A stretch of DNA of 64,000 nt. Source: Pantoea brenneri. GTDB taxonomy: Bacteria > Pseudomonadota > Gammaproteobacteria > Enterobacterales > Enterobacteriaceae. The stretch is from positions 1 to 64,000 of the forward strand of contig MIEI01000007.1 in the NCBI GenBank assembly GCA_002095305.1. Direction: 5' to 3'. Shown here piece after piece: positions 9,562 to 18,444 of this stretch; within the stretch, counting starts at the first letter, position 1; every line of letters begins with the position of its first letter. The position numbers and the translations under genes are program-made. Below the pieces are notes generated by a model. It saw nothing but the letters and a program-made list of their open reading frames with translations. It was not told where the DNA came from and ran no database searches.

Positions 9562-10841
9562 TTAATCCCTTTATCACTTTCAACTTCTGCATCATGGAGA
9601 TCTTCAAATATTTTCTTCGCGCGATTAGACATATTGTTATAATGCGTTATAGGCTTTGAAAAGAAGTGTTCAGGTAAATTCCCATCTGACAAAAACATAC
9701 TTTTCGAATAAAGCTTACGTACCAAATCATATACCCCTACTTTACGCATTACATTCAGGGCAGTACCTTTTGCATTAGGATATTTGCCGGAAAGCACTAA
9801 TAAGCGATTAAATAATTTTCGCAACAATGCTTTGATTAAATATTTCACCCCCTTCTTTCGCGTCAAATTGGCCCTTTTTATCAGGTCGGTACTACGACGC
9901 AAGGGAGAGGTTAACCGCCATGAATTACTTTTGTATACTAGCGATAAACGGTCTTCGAGGTTTTGATTATGTCTAATCAAATCATTATTTATACCCTCGA
10001 TTTTTTCGTAAATCTTTAATAAAGAATTCAACTGATCTTGTAAAGACTCGAAATTTTCAGCATTCAAATGCTCAATATTTTCAATTTTTTCAACTAATGC
10101 GTAATCATATCTATCAGCTAACTCGTCTAATGTAACACCTATTTTTTTTACATAGAATTCATTAAAAACTGAAAATAAATCCTGCGGTCCTTTTTTTTGT
10201 GCCACTATGCTATAGTCTGGGCTTACACCTTTCAAAACATCTGTTAAAGTGATTTTCCCCGCCTCATCTTTTACATTTGGACTCTCTTGAAGCCTGACAA
10301 CTCGGGTCCTGTGGAAACCATAATAATCCGGTAAAAATTTGAGCAAATCTGGTGGGAGCGGGTTTTGATGTGTAGGGTCCATATAGAATGAACAACTACC
10401 AACACTGATGTTTTCCGGGTTGGGTGTTTCTAGTATTAATAACCCGCCAGGCTTCAATGCGCGATGTGCTTCTATTACTAATGTATGAACCAGGTCAAAA
10501 GGTAGGTGTTCAACAATATGAAAACCAGTTACAGCAGTTAAACTATCATCTGCCTGCTTTTTAAGGAATTCAATACAATCTTCGAGTTCAACGGTTAACC
10601 CATCTTTACGCGCTTCAGCAAGCATCCCGTCATTCAGATCAACACCAATAGCCTGAATATCATTATCGCGCAATAGTTTTAGCCATTCTCCTCGACCACA
10701 ACCTACATCAATAACGAAAGATTCAGGGTAAAATAAATCTAAAGCCCTTATTAATGGCAAATATACAGTTAATCTTTGACGTATATCTTCAGTTTTTCCA
10801 CGGTGCTTATCTTCAAATTCACGGTAAAAATTATTACTCAC
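9558..10841 (-). CDS. wbdD: WbdD-like chain terminator: SAM-dependent methyltransferase with coiled-coil tail
   Basis: The protein has 427 residues. Residues 40-170 form a class I methyltransferase: VIDVGCGRGEW (43-53) is the SAM-binding motif I, followed by a GFHIVEHLPFD stretch. Residues about 230-310 are charged and helical (likely coiled coil), and SNSWRLTSPLR opens a basic C-terminal region of the kind that docks on membrane or polymerase. WbdD in O8/O9a loci caps the non-reducing end of the mannan and so fixes chain length. No kinase module like that of O9a WbdD is seen, so a methyl-only cap (O8 type) is inferred. The start is GTG, overlapping the wzt stop codon (GTGA). The exact acceptor hydroxyl is unknown. 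Confidence 0.8.
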   Translation of the reverse strand: MSNNFYREFEDKHRGKTEDIRQRLTVYLPLIRALDLFYPESFVIDVGCGRGEWLKLLRDNDIQAIGVDLNDGMLAEARKDGLTVELEDCIEFLKKQADDSLTAVTGFHIVEHLPFDLVHTLVIEAHRALKPGGLLILETPNPENISVGSCSFYMDPTHQNPLPPDLLKFLPDYYGFHRTRVVRLQESPNVKDEAGKITLTDVLKGVSPDYSIVAQKKGPQDLFSVFNEFYVKKIGVTLDELADRYDYALVEKIENIEHLNAENFESLQDQLNSLLKIYEKIEGINNDLIRHNQNLEDRLSLVYKSNSWRLTSPLRRSTDLIKRANLTRKKGVKYLIKALLRKLFNRLLVLSGKYPNAKGTALNVMRKVGVYDLVRKLYSKSMFLSDGNLPEHFFSKPITHYNNMSNRAKKIFEDLHDAEVESDKGIK

Positions 10842-12055
10842 TCTTTAATCTCCAGTGTAGGTGGCATCCAGGATACACCTATAAATGGTTGCTTGCTGGG
10901 ATTTATTACAGTAAATACCAGCGCCAAATCACGCCATTCATAATTTCTCGCCACATGCGTATCCGAGGAATGTAATGCCACCGCGATTGAATACGAGCCC
11001 ACCCCCAAATTTGCTGGAAATTCAAAGTTATATTCTAATATCTTACCCGCCGGAAGGTTATTTAATACTCTTTTCAAATGATGTGTATTGGTACCAAAAA
11101 CGGGTTGTCCTAAGCGATCTTTAATAGCATACCCCACAACTAATTCTTCAATCGGTTGTTCAATCTCAATTGCAACCTTTAAAGTGATAAGCTGTCCTAC
11201 CTGAACATTTTCTATCGACTCTGACTCAGCATTAAATATGCCAAGACGACTTATACGAGCTTCTCCTGTTCCTGAAAGAGTAGCTTTTTTTCCATCAGCA
11301 TTACTTACTTTTATAGATTTTTTTTCTTTATCTGCAAGTAAAGCATTATAGTAGTCCATTACGGATTCAGGTTCTCCTTCCATTGCTACCTCACCTTTGC
11401 TTAGAAGGATTGCCCGGTCGCATATACTCTGAATAGCCTGCTTGTCATGTGAAACTAACAGTAGCGTTGTACCCTTACGTCTAAACTCACGTATACGCTC
11501 GAAGCTTTTATGTTGAAAATAGGCGTCTCCTACTGAAAGAGCCTCATCAATAATTAATATATCTGGTCTGATAGCGGTAGCAACGCTGAAAGCCAGGCGA
11601 ACCTGCATTCCACTTGAATAAACACGTACCGGCTGGTCAATGTAATCGCCTATTTCGGCAAATGATTCAATTTCTGGCATCAACGCATTGAGCTGCTCAA
11701 TTGTATAACCTAGCAGCTGTCCTGACATATACACATTCTGGCGACCAGTAAAATCGCTGTGGAATCCCATCCCCAACTCAAGCATAGCAGCAACACGGCC
11801 TGAAATATCTATCGTTCCTGTAGTCGCTCTGGCAGTCCCGGTAATCAATTTTAGTAAAGTACTTTTCCCGGCACCATTCACTCCGATAATGCCTACTGCC
11901 TCTCCTTCATTAATTTTGAAATTAATGTTTTTCAAAATCCATTTTTGTTTATGCCTTCTTTTAATCATCGGCACGAGCCATTCAATTAATCTATCTGTTT
12001 TCTTCTGATAAATTTTGTATGCTTTACTTACACCAGTTACATATATATGAGTCAT
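10838..12055 (-). CDS. wzt: O-antigen ABC transporter ATPase with C-terminal cap-recognition domain
   Basis: The protein has 405 residues. The ATPase half has Walker A GVNGAGKST (58-66), the signature YSSGMQVRLAF (about 146-156), Walker B ILIIDE (166-171) and the H-loop VSHD. Residues about 255-405 form an extra beta-rich domain like the carbohydrate-binding domain of E. coli O8/O9a Wzt, which recognises the modified chain end before export. That domain only makes sense with a capping enzyme, and wbdD lies directly downstream. With Wzm it exports the finished undecaprenyl-linked polymer across the inner membrane. The start ATG overlaps the wzm stop by one base (TGATG). Confidence 0.93.
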   Translation of the reverse strand: MTHIYVTGVSKAYKIYQKKTDRLIEWLVPMIKRRHKQKWILKNINFKINEGEAVGIIGVNGAGKSTLLKLITGTARATTGTIDISGRVAAMLELGMGFHSDFTGRQNVYMSGQLLGYTIEQLNALMPEIESFAEIGDYIDQPVRVYSSGMQVRLAFSVATAIRPDILIIDEALSVGDAYFQHKSFERIREFRRKGTTLLLVSHDKQAIQSICDRAILLSKGEVAMEGEPESVMDYYNALLADKEKKSIKVSNADGKKATLSGTGEARISRLGIFNAESESIENVQVGQLITLKVAIEIEQPIEELVVGYAIKDRLGQPVFGTNTHHLKRVLNNLPAGKILEYNFEFPANLGVGSYSIAVALHSSDTHVARNYEWRDLALVFTVINPSKQPFIGVSWMPPTLEIKE

Positions 12056-12840
12056 CAGAGTTCATCCACCATTTCAGCCGCATGCCTTCTGAACAAAATA
12101 AAACCGTAAAGACAAAAAACTATTGCCAGACCGAATACAGGAATTAATGAAATCCAATCCGGTATTTTATGGTAAGCAAAAATACCCTGATAAGCCTGCA
12201 TAATCCTGGCTAATGGATTGTACATAAGAATTTTGTGTGCCCATTGAGGTAGAGAATTTAGGACATAAACAATAGGTGTAAACCAAAACCAGAATTGTAA
12301 CAATACGCCAACAAATTGCCCCACATCACGAAAAAAAACATTCATCACGCCAAAAATCATTCCAAGCCCGGCAGCAAATGCGATCTGAATTAAAACAACC
12401 GGAATCATGGAAAATATTAGCCATCCGGGAAAATTCCCAGTAAAAATCAAGAATATTATAAATAGCGAGAAGATTATCAAAAAATTTAGTACTGCCGAAG
12501 CGATAACAATTATCGGCAAACATATTTTAGGGAAACTGATTTTCTTTATCAGGTTTGCATTATTAATAAAAACACCCTGACTTTTGTCAAGAATCTCAGT
12601 AAACAGTCCCCAGGTTAATACTCCGGAGCAAAGATAAATACTATAAGCAAAGGAGCCAGTATTATCTGGCATCCTTGCTTTCATGACCTGAGAAAAAACC
12701 AATGTGTAAACTAAAATCATAGCCAAGGGTTGAAGCACTAGCCATAAGGCACCTAGCATGCTTGTTTGATAACGAGACTGAAAGTCCCGCTTAATACTGC
12801 TAATAATAAAACCGCGGTAATGATAGATAGCTTTTAACAT
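12055..12840 (-). CDS. wzm: O-antigen ABC transporter permease
   Basis: This 261-residue ABC-2-type permease has an amphipathic N-terminus followed by SRYQTSMLGALWLVLQPL, a family signature, and about six membrane helices. It forms the channel that pairs with the Wzt ATPase. I place the start at the ATG at 12840, one base after the manB stop (TAA-T-ATG), because MLKAIYHYRGFI is the usual N-terminus; ATGs at 12864 and 12858 would overlap the manB coding end. Base composition is markedly AT-rich, like the glycosyltransferases downstream and unlike the 5' part of manB. Confidence 0.92.
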   Translation of the reverse strand: MLKAIYHYRGFIISSIKRDFQSRYQTSMLGALWLVLQPLAMILVYTLVFSQVMKARMPDNTGSFAYSIYLCSGVLTWGLFTEILDKSQGVFINNANLIKKISFPKICLPIIVIASAVLNFLIIFSLFIIFLIFTGNFPGWLIFSMIPVVLIQIAFAAGLGMIFGVMNVFFRDVGQFVGVLLQFWFWFTPIVYVLNSLPQWAHKILMYNPLARIMQAYQGIFAYHKIPDWISLIPVFGLAIVFCLYGFILFRRHAAEMVDEL

Positions 12841-12841
12841 A

Positions 12842-14227
12842 TTAGGCACATCCAGCATTATCAAGAAAGGCTAAAACCTCGTTGGTCTTATCGGTCATAA
12901 GCTCTATTTTTTCAGAGCTTTCGACGTTTAATCTTATTAATGGCTCTGTATTAGAAGTTCTGATATTGAAACGCCAGCTTTCAAATTCCATGCTTAGGCC
13001 ATCTGTTTTATCTGTGCACAATGCCTTCTCTGTATATTTTTTTTCAATTGCGTCAATTATAAATGCAGCATTCTTAATCTTTCTATTTATTTCTCCGGAT
13101 GCTGGATATAAAGACATACGTTTTTCAATCAGCAGTTGTAAGCTTTTTCCTTCTGTCTGGATTAATTCCGCTACTAACAACCATGGGATCATGCCGCTAT
13201 CACAATAGGCAAAGTCTCGGAAATAGTGGTGCGCACTCATCTCGCCGCCATAGACCGCATCTTCTTCACGCATGCGCTCTTTGATAAAAGCGTGGCCGGT
13301 TTTGGACATCACCGGAATGCCACCCGCTTTGGTAACCACATCAATAGTGTTCCAGGTCAGACGTGGATCATGGATAATTTTTGCGCCAGGCTCTTTCTTA
13401 AGAAACGCTTCGGCTAACAGGCCAACGATGTAATAGCCTTCGATAAAGTCTGCATTCTCATCAAACAGGAAGCAACGGTCAAAGTCTCCGTCGAAAGCAA
13501 TCCCCATATCGGCCTGATGCTCACGTACTGCATCAGAGGTATCTTTACGGCACTCTGGCAGCAGTGGATTAGGAATACCGTTCGGGAAAGTTGCGTCGGC
13601 CTGATGATGCACCTTAATAATGCTCACCGGCGCATTCGCCTGCTGGAAGCGTTTTTCAATCTCATCTATTACGTGGCCAGCAGCACCATTACCAGAGTTA
13701 ATCACCAGCTTCATTGGTTTAGTGAAGTTGTTCAGGTCGATATAGCCCATCAGATGATCGACATAGGCATTCAGGACTGAAATCTGCTTGTAGCTACCGC
13801 GTTTGCTCTCGTCAACCGAAGCAAAGTCGTTGGCTTCAGCCAGTCGCTGGACATCACGTAGTCCGGTATCTCCGCTGATTGGACGCGCACCTTCCCGCAC
13901 TAACTTCATGCCGTTATAGTTCATTGGGTTGTGGCTGGCGGTGACTTCAATACCGCCATCAATCCCTAAATGAAAAGTCGCGAAGTAGATCTCTTCCGTT
14001 CCGCTCATACCGATATCCAGCACATCGGTACCCGCATCCCTGAGTCCATTTGCCAGCGCCAGCTTGAGTGATTCGCTGGTCTGACGAACATCACCGCCGA
14101 CCACTATGGTCTTTGGTCGGATAAATTCACCATAGGCCCGGCCAATGCGGTAAGCGATGTCTTCATTGAGTTCAGTGCCCAACTCACCACGAATGTCATA
14201 AGCTTTAAAACAGGTCAGTGCTGCCAT
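12842..14227 (-). CDS. manB: Phosphomannomutase
   Basis: The protein has 461 residues of the alpha-D-phosphohexomutase family. The active-site phosphoserine loop is [11 protein letters not shown] and the metal loop is [17 protein letters not shown] is the sugar-binding loop. It interconverts mannose 6-phosphate and mannose 1-phosphate, feeding ManC for GDP-mannose. It lies 17 nt after manC and is followed directly by wzm. Composition is mosaic: the 5' two-thirds (about 13200-14227) are GC-rich like host genes, while the 3' third (12842 to about 13190) is AT-rich like the O-antigen genes. This points to a recombination joint inside the gene. Confidence 0.95.
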   Translation of the reverse strand: MAALTCFKAYDIRGELGTELNEDIAYRIGRAYGEFIRPKTIVVGGDVRQTSESLKLALANGLRDAGTDVLDIGMSGTEEIYFATFHLGIDGGIEVTASHNPMNYNGMKLVREGARPISGDTGLRDVQRLAEANDFASVDESKRGSYKQISVLNAYVDHLMGYIDLNNFTKPMKLVINSGNGAAGHVIDEIEKRFQQANAPVSIIKVHHQADATFPNGIPNPLLPECRKDTSDAVREHQADMGIAFDGDFDRCFLFDENADFIEGYYIVGLLAEAFLKKEPGAKIIHDPRLTWNTIDVVTKAGGIPVMSKTGHAFIKERMREEDAVYGGEMSAHHYFRDFAYCDSGMIPWLLVAELIQTEGKSLQLLIEKRMSLYPASGEINRKIKNAAFIIDAIEKKYTEKALCTDKTDGLSMEFESWRFNIRTSNTEPLIRLNVESSEKIELMTDKTNEVLAFLDNAGCA

Positions 14228-14244
14228 GATCTTGTCTGTCCTTA

Positions 14245-15657
14245 CTAACTTGCAAACTGTTGTTTAATCAAAATGAGGTCGTCATCGCCAAGATAAGAAC
14301 CCGACTGGATCTCCAACAGCTCTAATGGAATTTTGCCTGGGTTTTCTAAGGTATGCGGATGACCAATAGGGATAAAGGTTGACTGGTTCTCGGTTAGCAG
14401 CAGGGTTTTATCCTGAATAGTCACCTTCGCAGTACCTGACAGGATGACCCAGTGCTCAGTGCGGTGATAGTGCATCTGCAACTCAAAGGCTTCACCTGGT
14501 TTTACCGTGATGCGGTTGACATTAAATCGACCGGTGTTCACCACCAGATCACAACGTCCCCATGGCCAGTAGGTTTCACGGTGGCGACGGTATTCGCTGC
14601 GGCATTCGACCTTCAGGAATTCGACAACACGTTTCACATCCTGAACCTGATCTTTACGTGCAACCAGTACTGCATCCTTGGTGTTAACAATCACCAGGTT
14701 TTCTACCCCGATTGCCGCAACCAGCTGGTCTTCACTGTTGATGTAGCAGTTTTTGGTGTTGTGCAGGAAGGTATCGCCTTTAAGCGAATTGCCGTAAGAA
14801 TCTTTATCATTCACTTCCCACAGCGCCGACCAGGAACCGACGTCACTCCATCCCGCTGCAAGTGGAACCACCACAGCAGCATCGGTTTGTTCCATTACCG
14901 CATAATCAACCGATTCGTCCGGACAGGCGATGAAATCGTCTTTATCAATACTGATAAAGTCATTGCCTTCCTTTACGTTAGCCATTGCACGGCGGCAGGC
15001 TTCGAGGATATCCGGGCGGAATTTTTCCAGTTCCTGCAGGTAACGTTTTGCGCGGAACATAAACATGCCGCTGTTCCAGTAGTACTGACCGGATTCGAGG
15101 TACTCTTCAGCGGTGCTCTGGTTCGGTTTTTCAACAAAGCGCTGGACCTGATAAGGGCCGTTCTCAGCGCCTGGCAATGCTTCACCCCGCTGGATGTAGC
15201 CATATCCGGTTTCCGGACCGGTCGGCACAATACCGAAGGTGACCAGCTTGCCCTGTTTGGCGTGCGCGGTCGCTACCTTAATAGCCTGATGGAATGCAGC
15301 TCGATCTTCAATGACGTGATCGGCAGCCAGTACCAACAACACCGGATCATCGCCCTGCTCTACTGCATTGAGTGCGGCTAGCGCAATGGCTGGCGCGGTG
15401 TTACGCCCGACCGGCTCAAGAATAATGTTATGGGATAGCTTGTTAATTTGTCGCAACTGCTCGGCGACCAGAAAACGGTGCTCTTCGTTGCAGATCACCA
15501 TCGGTGCGCGAGCTTCAACGCCCGTCAGACGGTTAACTGTCTCCTGCAGCATAGAATGCTCGCCGTGCAGACAGATGAACTGTTTAGGATAAAGTTCGCG
15601 GGAAAGGGGCCATAAGCGGCTGCCGGTTCCTCCGGCCATGATTACGGGAAGTAACAT
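14245..15657 (-). CDS. manC: Mannose-1-phosphate guanylyltransferase (bifunctional family)
   Basis: The protein has 470 residues. The N-terminal nucleotidyltransferase has [19 protein letters not shown], the pyrophosphorylase signature. The C-terminal cupin part has [22 protein letters not shown], the mannose-6-phosphate isomerase type II signature. It makes GDP-mannose from mannose 1-phosphate and GTP, the donor for the downstream mannan. The frame is open to 15708, but the ATG at 15657 gives the family N-terminus (LLPVIMAGG) and has AGAGGA at proper spacing. It is the first gene of the O-antigen operon, about 75 nt downstream of a JUMPstart element. Confidence 0.95.
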   Translation of the reverse strand: MLLPVIMAGGTGSRLWPLSRELYPKQFICLHGEHSMLQETVNRLTGVEARAPMVICNEEHRFLVAEQLRQINKLSHNIILEPVGRNTAPAIALAALNAVEQGDDPVLLVLAADHVIEDRAAFHQAIKVATAHAKQGKLVTFGIVPTGPETGYGYIQRGEALPGAENGPYQVQRFVEKPNQSTAEEYLESGQYYWNSGMFMFRAKRYLQELEKFRPDILEACRRAMANVKEGNDFISIDKDDFIACPDESVDYAVMEQTDAAVVVPLAAGWSDVGSWSALWEVNDKDSYGNSLKGDTFLHNTKNCYINSEDQLVAAIGVENLVIVNTKDAVLVARKDQVQDVKRVVEFLKVECRSEYRRHRETYWPWGRCDLVVNTGRFNVNRITVKPGEAFELQMHYHRTEHWVILSGTAKVTIQDKTLLLTENQSTFIPIGHPHTLENPGKIPLELLEIQSGSYLGDDDLILIKQQFAS

Positions 15658-15730
15658 TCCACATCCTCTAACAAATTTAAGCATGCTATTGCATATAAAG
15701 CGGGTCAATTTTTATTCATTATGAATAATC

Positions 15731-15765
15731 AGCCACGCTACCGCCCTTGGCTTGCAGCAACCAAT
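15731..15765 (-). promoter_or_regulatory. JUMPstart element with ops site upstream of manC
   Basis: On the minus strand 15734-15745 reads GGCGGTAGCGTG, an exact ops element. It is preceded by GCAAGCCAAGG, as in the conserved JUMPstart leader. ops in nascent-strand DNA pauses RNA polymerase and recruits RfaH, which suppresses termination in long polysaccharide operons. It lies between a plausible promoter and the manC start, in the right orientation for the O-antigen operon. The element is seen directly; RfaH action is inferred. Confidence 0.92.
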
Positions 15766-15883
15766 ATGCTGTGTGATGGGATTCTTGCCATCACAGGTTA
15801 GCTTGTCGATGCGCTGATGATATTTTATTCAATCGCATACGGGTTCTGAGACCACCGCAAATAGTACAATTTGTGCGGCAAAA

Positions 15884-15912
15884 ATAATATGCCTATTCTT
15901 TCATTGTGCCAG
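15884..15912 (-). promoter_or_regulatory. Putative sigma-70 promoter of the manC operon
   Basis: Read on the minus strand, CTGGCA (15907-15912, 4 of 6 to consensus) is followed after 17 bp by TATTAT (15884-15889, 5 of 6). Transcription would begin near 15877, about 115 nt upstream of the JUMPstart element and about 220 nt upstream of manC. Spacing and placement suit an O-antigen leader, but no experiment or alignment supports it. Confidence 0.45.
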
Positions 15913-16162
15913 GCAAAACTTAAGTTCGACTAAACATTGATCCAGATGCATTCCGGCTAAGCTAATCTTTAGTAAAACGACATCTTAGCACCGTGCTAAC
16001 CGTGCCTTGCGTCTCTTCAGGCCGTCGTCCAGCGCTCTATAGTGTTTCAATTGAGCAGATGACACGCCAGGATAAATCCGTATTAAACCTACTGGTAGCC
16101 AGTAATGAATCGGTAACGGGCTAATGTTTAGCCTATATATGCAATTCTGCTAAACGCAGACA

Positions 16163-16193
16163 TAAAAAAACCCGGCCGGAGCCGGGTTTTTTG
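16163..16193 (-). terminator. Rho-independent terminator after galE
   Basis: Stem CCCGGC (16171-16176) and GCCGGG (16181-16186) with loop CGGA is flanked by seven A on one side and six T on the other, so it can work in both directions. It ends the galF-galE transcript and separates it from the manC promoter region. Confidence 0.9.
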
Positions 16194-16207
16194 CATTTCA
16201 TCGCAGT

Positions 16208-17221
16208 TTACTTAAACCCATTCGGGTTCTTGCTCTGCCAGTTCCAGGTATCACGCATCATCTCGTCGATGCCGCGCGTCACGCGCCAGTCGAGTTCACG
16301 GTTGGCCAGCGAGGCGTCGGCCCAGAAGGCCGGCAGGTCGCCATCGCGACGCGGTTTGATCTCGAAAGGAATCGCTTTGCCTGACGCCTTCTCAAACGCT
16401 TTGATCATCTCCAGCACCGAGAAGCCTTTACCGCCGCCGAGGTTGAAAGCGGTATAACCTTCAACCTTGCTCAGATGGTCCAGCGCTTTCAGGTGCCCTT
16501 CCGCCAGGTCGACCACGTGGATGTAGTCACGCAGGCAGGTACCATCTGGCGTATCGTAATCACCGCCAAACACACCCAGCTTCTCCAGACGTCCAATCGC
16601 GACCTGAGCAATGTACGGCAGCAGGTTGTTCGGGATACCGGCAGGATCTTCACCGATTTCACCCGACTCATGCGCGCCGACCGGGTTGAAGTAACGTAAG
16701 GCGATCGCCTTGAACTTCGGTTCGGCTTTGGCGAAGTCACGCATCACCAGCTCGATCATCAGCTTGGAGGTGCCATAAGGACTGGTGGTGCCGCCAATCG
16801 GCGTGGTCTCAACGTACGGTACCGGCGCATCTGCACCGTATACGGTCGCGGAAGAGCTGAAGATAAAGTTCCAGACGCCCGCTTCGCGCATCTCCTCCAG
16901 CAGCACCACGGTACCCGCAACGTTGTTCTCGTAATACTCGAGCGGCATGCGGGTTGATTCACCCACCGCTTTCAGTGCAGCAAAGTGGATCACAGCAGAA
17001 ATGCTGTTTGAGGCGAACAGGTCACGCAGACAGGCGCGATCGCGGATATCACCTTCAACAAAGGTCGCTTTCTTACCCGCCAGCTTCTCGACGCGGTTAA
17101 TGGCTTCCCGCGAGGCATTGCACAGGTTATCCAGTACCACAACGTCATCACCGCGCTGCAACAGCGCCAGCACCGTGTGGGAGCCGATGTAACCCGCTCC
17201 ACCCGTTACTAAAATAGCCAT
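16208..17221 (-). CDS. galE: UDP-glucose 4-epimerase
   Basis: The protein has 337 residues in an extended SDR fold. The NAD-binding motif is TGGAGYIGSH (6-15) and the catalytic pair is Y149 and K153 in SPYGTSKLMIE. It interconverts UDP-glucose and UDP-galactose, supplying galactose for the galactose-rich exopolysaccharide made by the operon upstream. It is 42 nt downstream of galF, and the pair closes the ams-type cluster, as in Erwinia amylovora and Pantoea stewartii. The ATG has an AAAGGAG-type site. Confidence 0.97.
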   Translation of the reverse strand: MAILVTGGAGYIGSHTVLALLQRGDDVVVLDNLCNASREAINRVEKLAGKKATFVEGDIRDRACLRDLFASNSISAVIHFAALKAVGESTRMPLEYYENNVAGTVVLLEEMREAGVWNFIFSSSATVYGADAPVPYVETTPIGGTTSPYGTSKLMIELVMRDFAKAEPKFKAIALRYFNPVGAHESGEIGEDPAGIPNNLLPYIAQVAIGRLEKLGVFGGDYDTPDGTCLRDYIHVVDLAEGHLKALDHLSKVEGYTAFNLGGGKGFSVLEMIKAFEKASGKAIPFEIKPRRDGDLPAFWADASLANRELDWRVTRGIDEMMRDTWNWQSKNPNGFK

Positions 17222-17263
17222 GTGAACTCCTTTCTCTCTGCCGCGGGGTGCGCGGCGAATCTG

Positions 17264-18166
17264 TTAGTGTTGTTTGGCGAGAATCTTCTGAATCGCTTCG
17301 CGGAAATCACGGCCCTGAGCGTTGCTGCGCAGTCCGTAAGAGACAAACGCCTGCATGTAACCCAGTTTACGACCGCAGTCGAAGCTGTGGCCGGTCAGCA
17401 GCGAGACATCTACCGTTTTATGCTTGCTCAGGCTGGCGATCGCATCGGTCAGCTGGATACGGCCCCACGCGCCTGGCTCAGTGCGCTCCAGTTCTGCCCA
17501 GATATCAGCAGAAAGCACATAGCGGCCCACGGCGGCCAGGTCAGAGTTCAGCTCAGCAGGATGCTCTGGCTTCTCAACAAAATTAGTGATGCTGCTGATG
17601 TCGCCTGGGTGATCAATCGGCTCTTCAGTGGTGATCACCGAGTACTCAGAGAGATCGGAGGTTGGCATGTGCTGCGCCAGCACCTGGCTGTGGCCGGTCT
17701 CTTCAAAACGGGCCACCATCGCCGCAAGGTTATAACGCATGTGGTCAGCGGTGGAATCATCCAGCAGCACGTCTGGCAGCACTACCACAAATGGATTGTC
17801 GCCAATCATCGGGCGGGCACACAGAATAGAGTGGCCAAGGCCCAGCGGCTGTGCCTGACGCACGTTCATGATGGTCACGCCTGGCGGGCAGATAGACTGC
17901 ACTTCGCTCAGCAGCTGGCGCTTCACGCGCGCTTCAAGCAGCGCTTCCAGCTCGTAGGTGGTGTCGAAGTGGTTTTCCACCGCATTTTTAGAGGCATGGG
18001 TGACCAGCACGATCTCTTTAATGCCTGCAGCCACACACTCGTCAATGATGTACTGAATCATCGGTTTGTCGACGACAGGCAGCATCTCTTTCGGAATGGC
18101 TTTAGTCGCAGGGAGCATATGCATACCGAGACCCGCAACCGGGATTACTGCTTTAAGCTTGGTCAT
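17264..18166 (-). CDS. galF: GalF, GalU-like UTP-glucose-1-phosphate uridylyltransferase homologue
   Basis: The protein has 300 residues. The nucleotidyltransferase signature here is [20 protein letters not shown]; Met-His in place of the Thr-Arg of GalU is typical of GalF. It contains the substrate stretch NFVEKPEHP. GalF is regarded as a modulator or weak version of GalU in UDP-glucose supply, and it marks one end of surface polysaccharide loci in enterobacteria. A TATACT-like -10 lies upstream at about 18230 on the minus strand with a poor -35, so a separate promoter is possible. Confidence 0.93.
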   Translation of the reverse strand: MTKLKAVIPVAGLGMHMLPATKAIPKEMLPVVDKPMIQYIIDECVAAGIKEIVLVTHASKNAVENHFDTTYELEALLEARVKRQLLSEVQSICPPGVTIMNVRQAQPLGLGHSILCARPMIGDNPFVVVLPDVLLDDSTADHMRYNLAAMVARFEETGHSQVLAQHMPTSDLSEYSVITTEEPIDHPGDISSITNFVEKPEHPAELNSDLAAVGRYVLSADIWAELERTEPGAWGRIQLTDAIASLSKHKTVDVSLLTGHSFDCGRKLGYMQAFVSYGLRSNAQGRDFREAIQKILAKQH

Positions 18167-18397
18167 ATTTATTCCGTTTAATAAAATGAAGATGTGGGTC
18201 GATTATGCAGGATCGGCCAGAACAGCAAGTATAATCTTTATCTGAAAATCGGACACTAACTCTCTGTCACACCATGGAAATTCGGCATTTTGCCCATTGC
18301 CAGCGACAGCAGAAACTGAATAAAGACAACCAGTAAACGTGATCGGCGTCGGCTGTTTCGGCTGTCGTTGCGCAACCGGCTGAGACCAGCGATAAAT

Positions 18398-18426
18398 GAA
18401 AACGGGCGACCCTGAGGTCGCCCGTT
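18398..18426 (-). terminator. Rho-independent terminator at the end of the exopolysaccharide operon
   Basis: An 11-bp perfect stem (AACGGGCGACC at 18401-18411 with GGTCGCCCGTT at 18416-18426, loop CTGA) is followed on the minus strand by TTTTCATTT. It lies 19 nt after the flippase stop codon, so it ends the amsG-to-amsL transcript and leaves galF-galE on a separate one. Confidence 0.85.
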
Positions 18427-18444
18427 ACTGTCACTGCTGCTGGC

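Larger units (their letters stand above)
15658..16162 (-). other. Long leader/intergenic region upstream of manC
   Basis: About 500 bp carry no convincing gene on either strand. They hold the predicted promoter and JUMPstart/ops element listed separately. The part from about 15920 to 16160 contains no further recognisable site; it could hold upstream activator sites, but none can be named from the sequence. Confidence 0.6.

Noticed and set aside
14452-15381. 309-residue open frame on the plus strand opposite manC
   Set aside because: It is antisense to a certain gene, has no family motifs, and follows from the codon pattern of GC-rich manC.
17222-18181. 319-residue open frame on the plus strand covering galF
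   Set aside because: Antisense shadow of galF, rich in His/Arg/Gln as expected from reversed codons, with no ribosome-binding site or motif.
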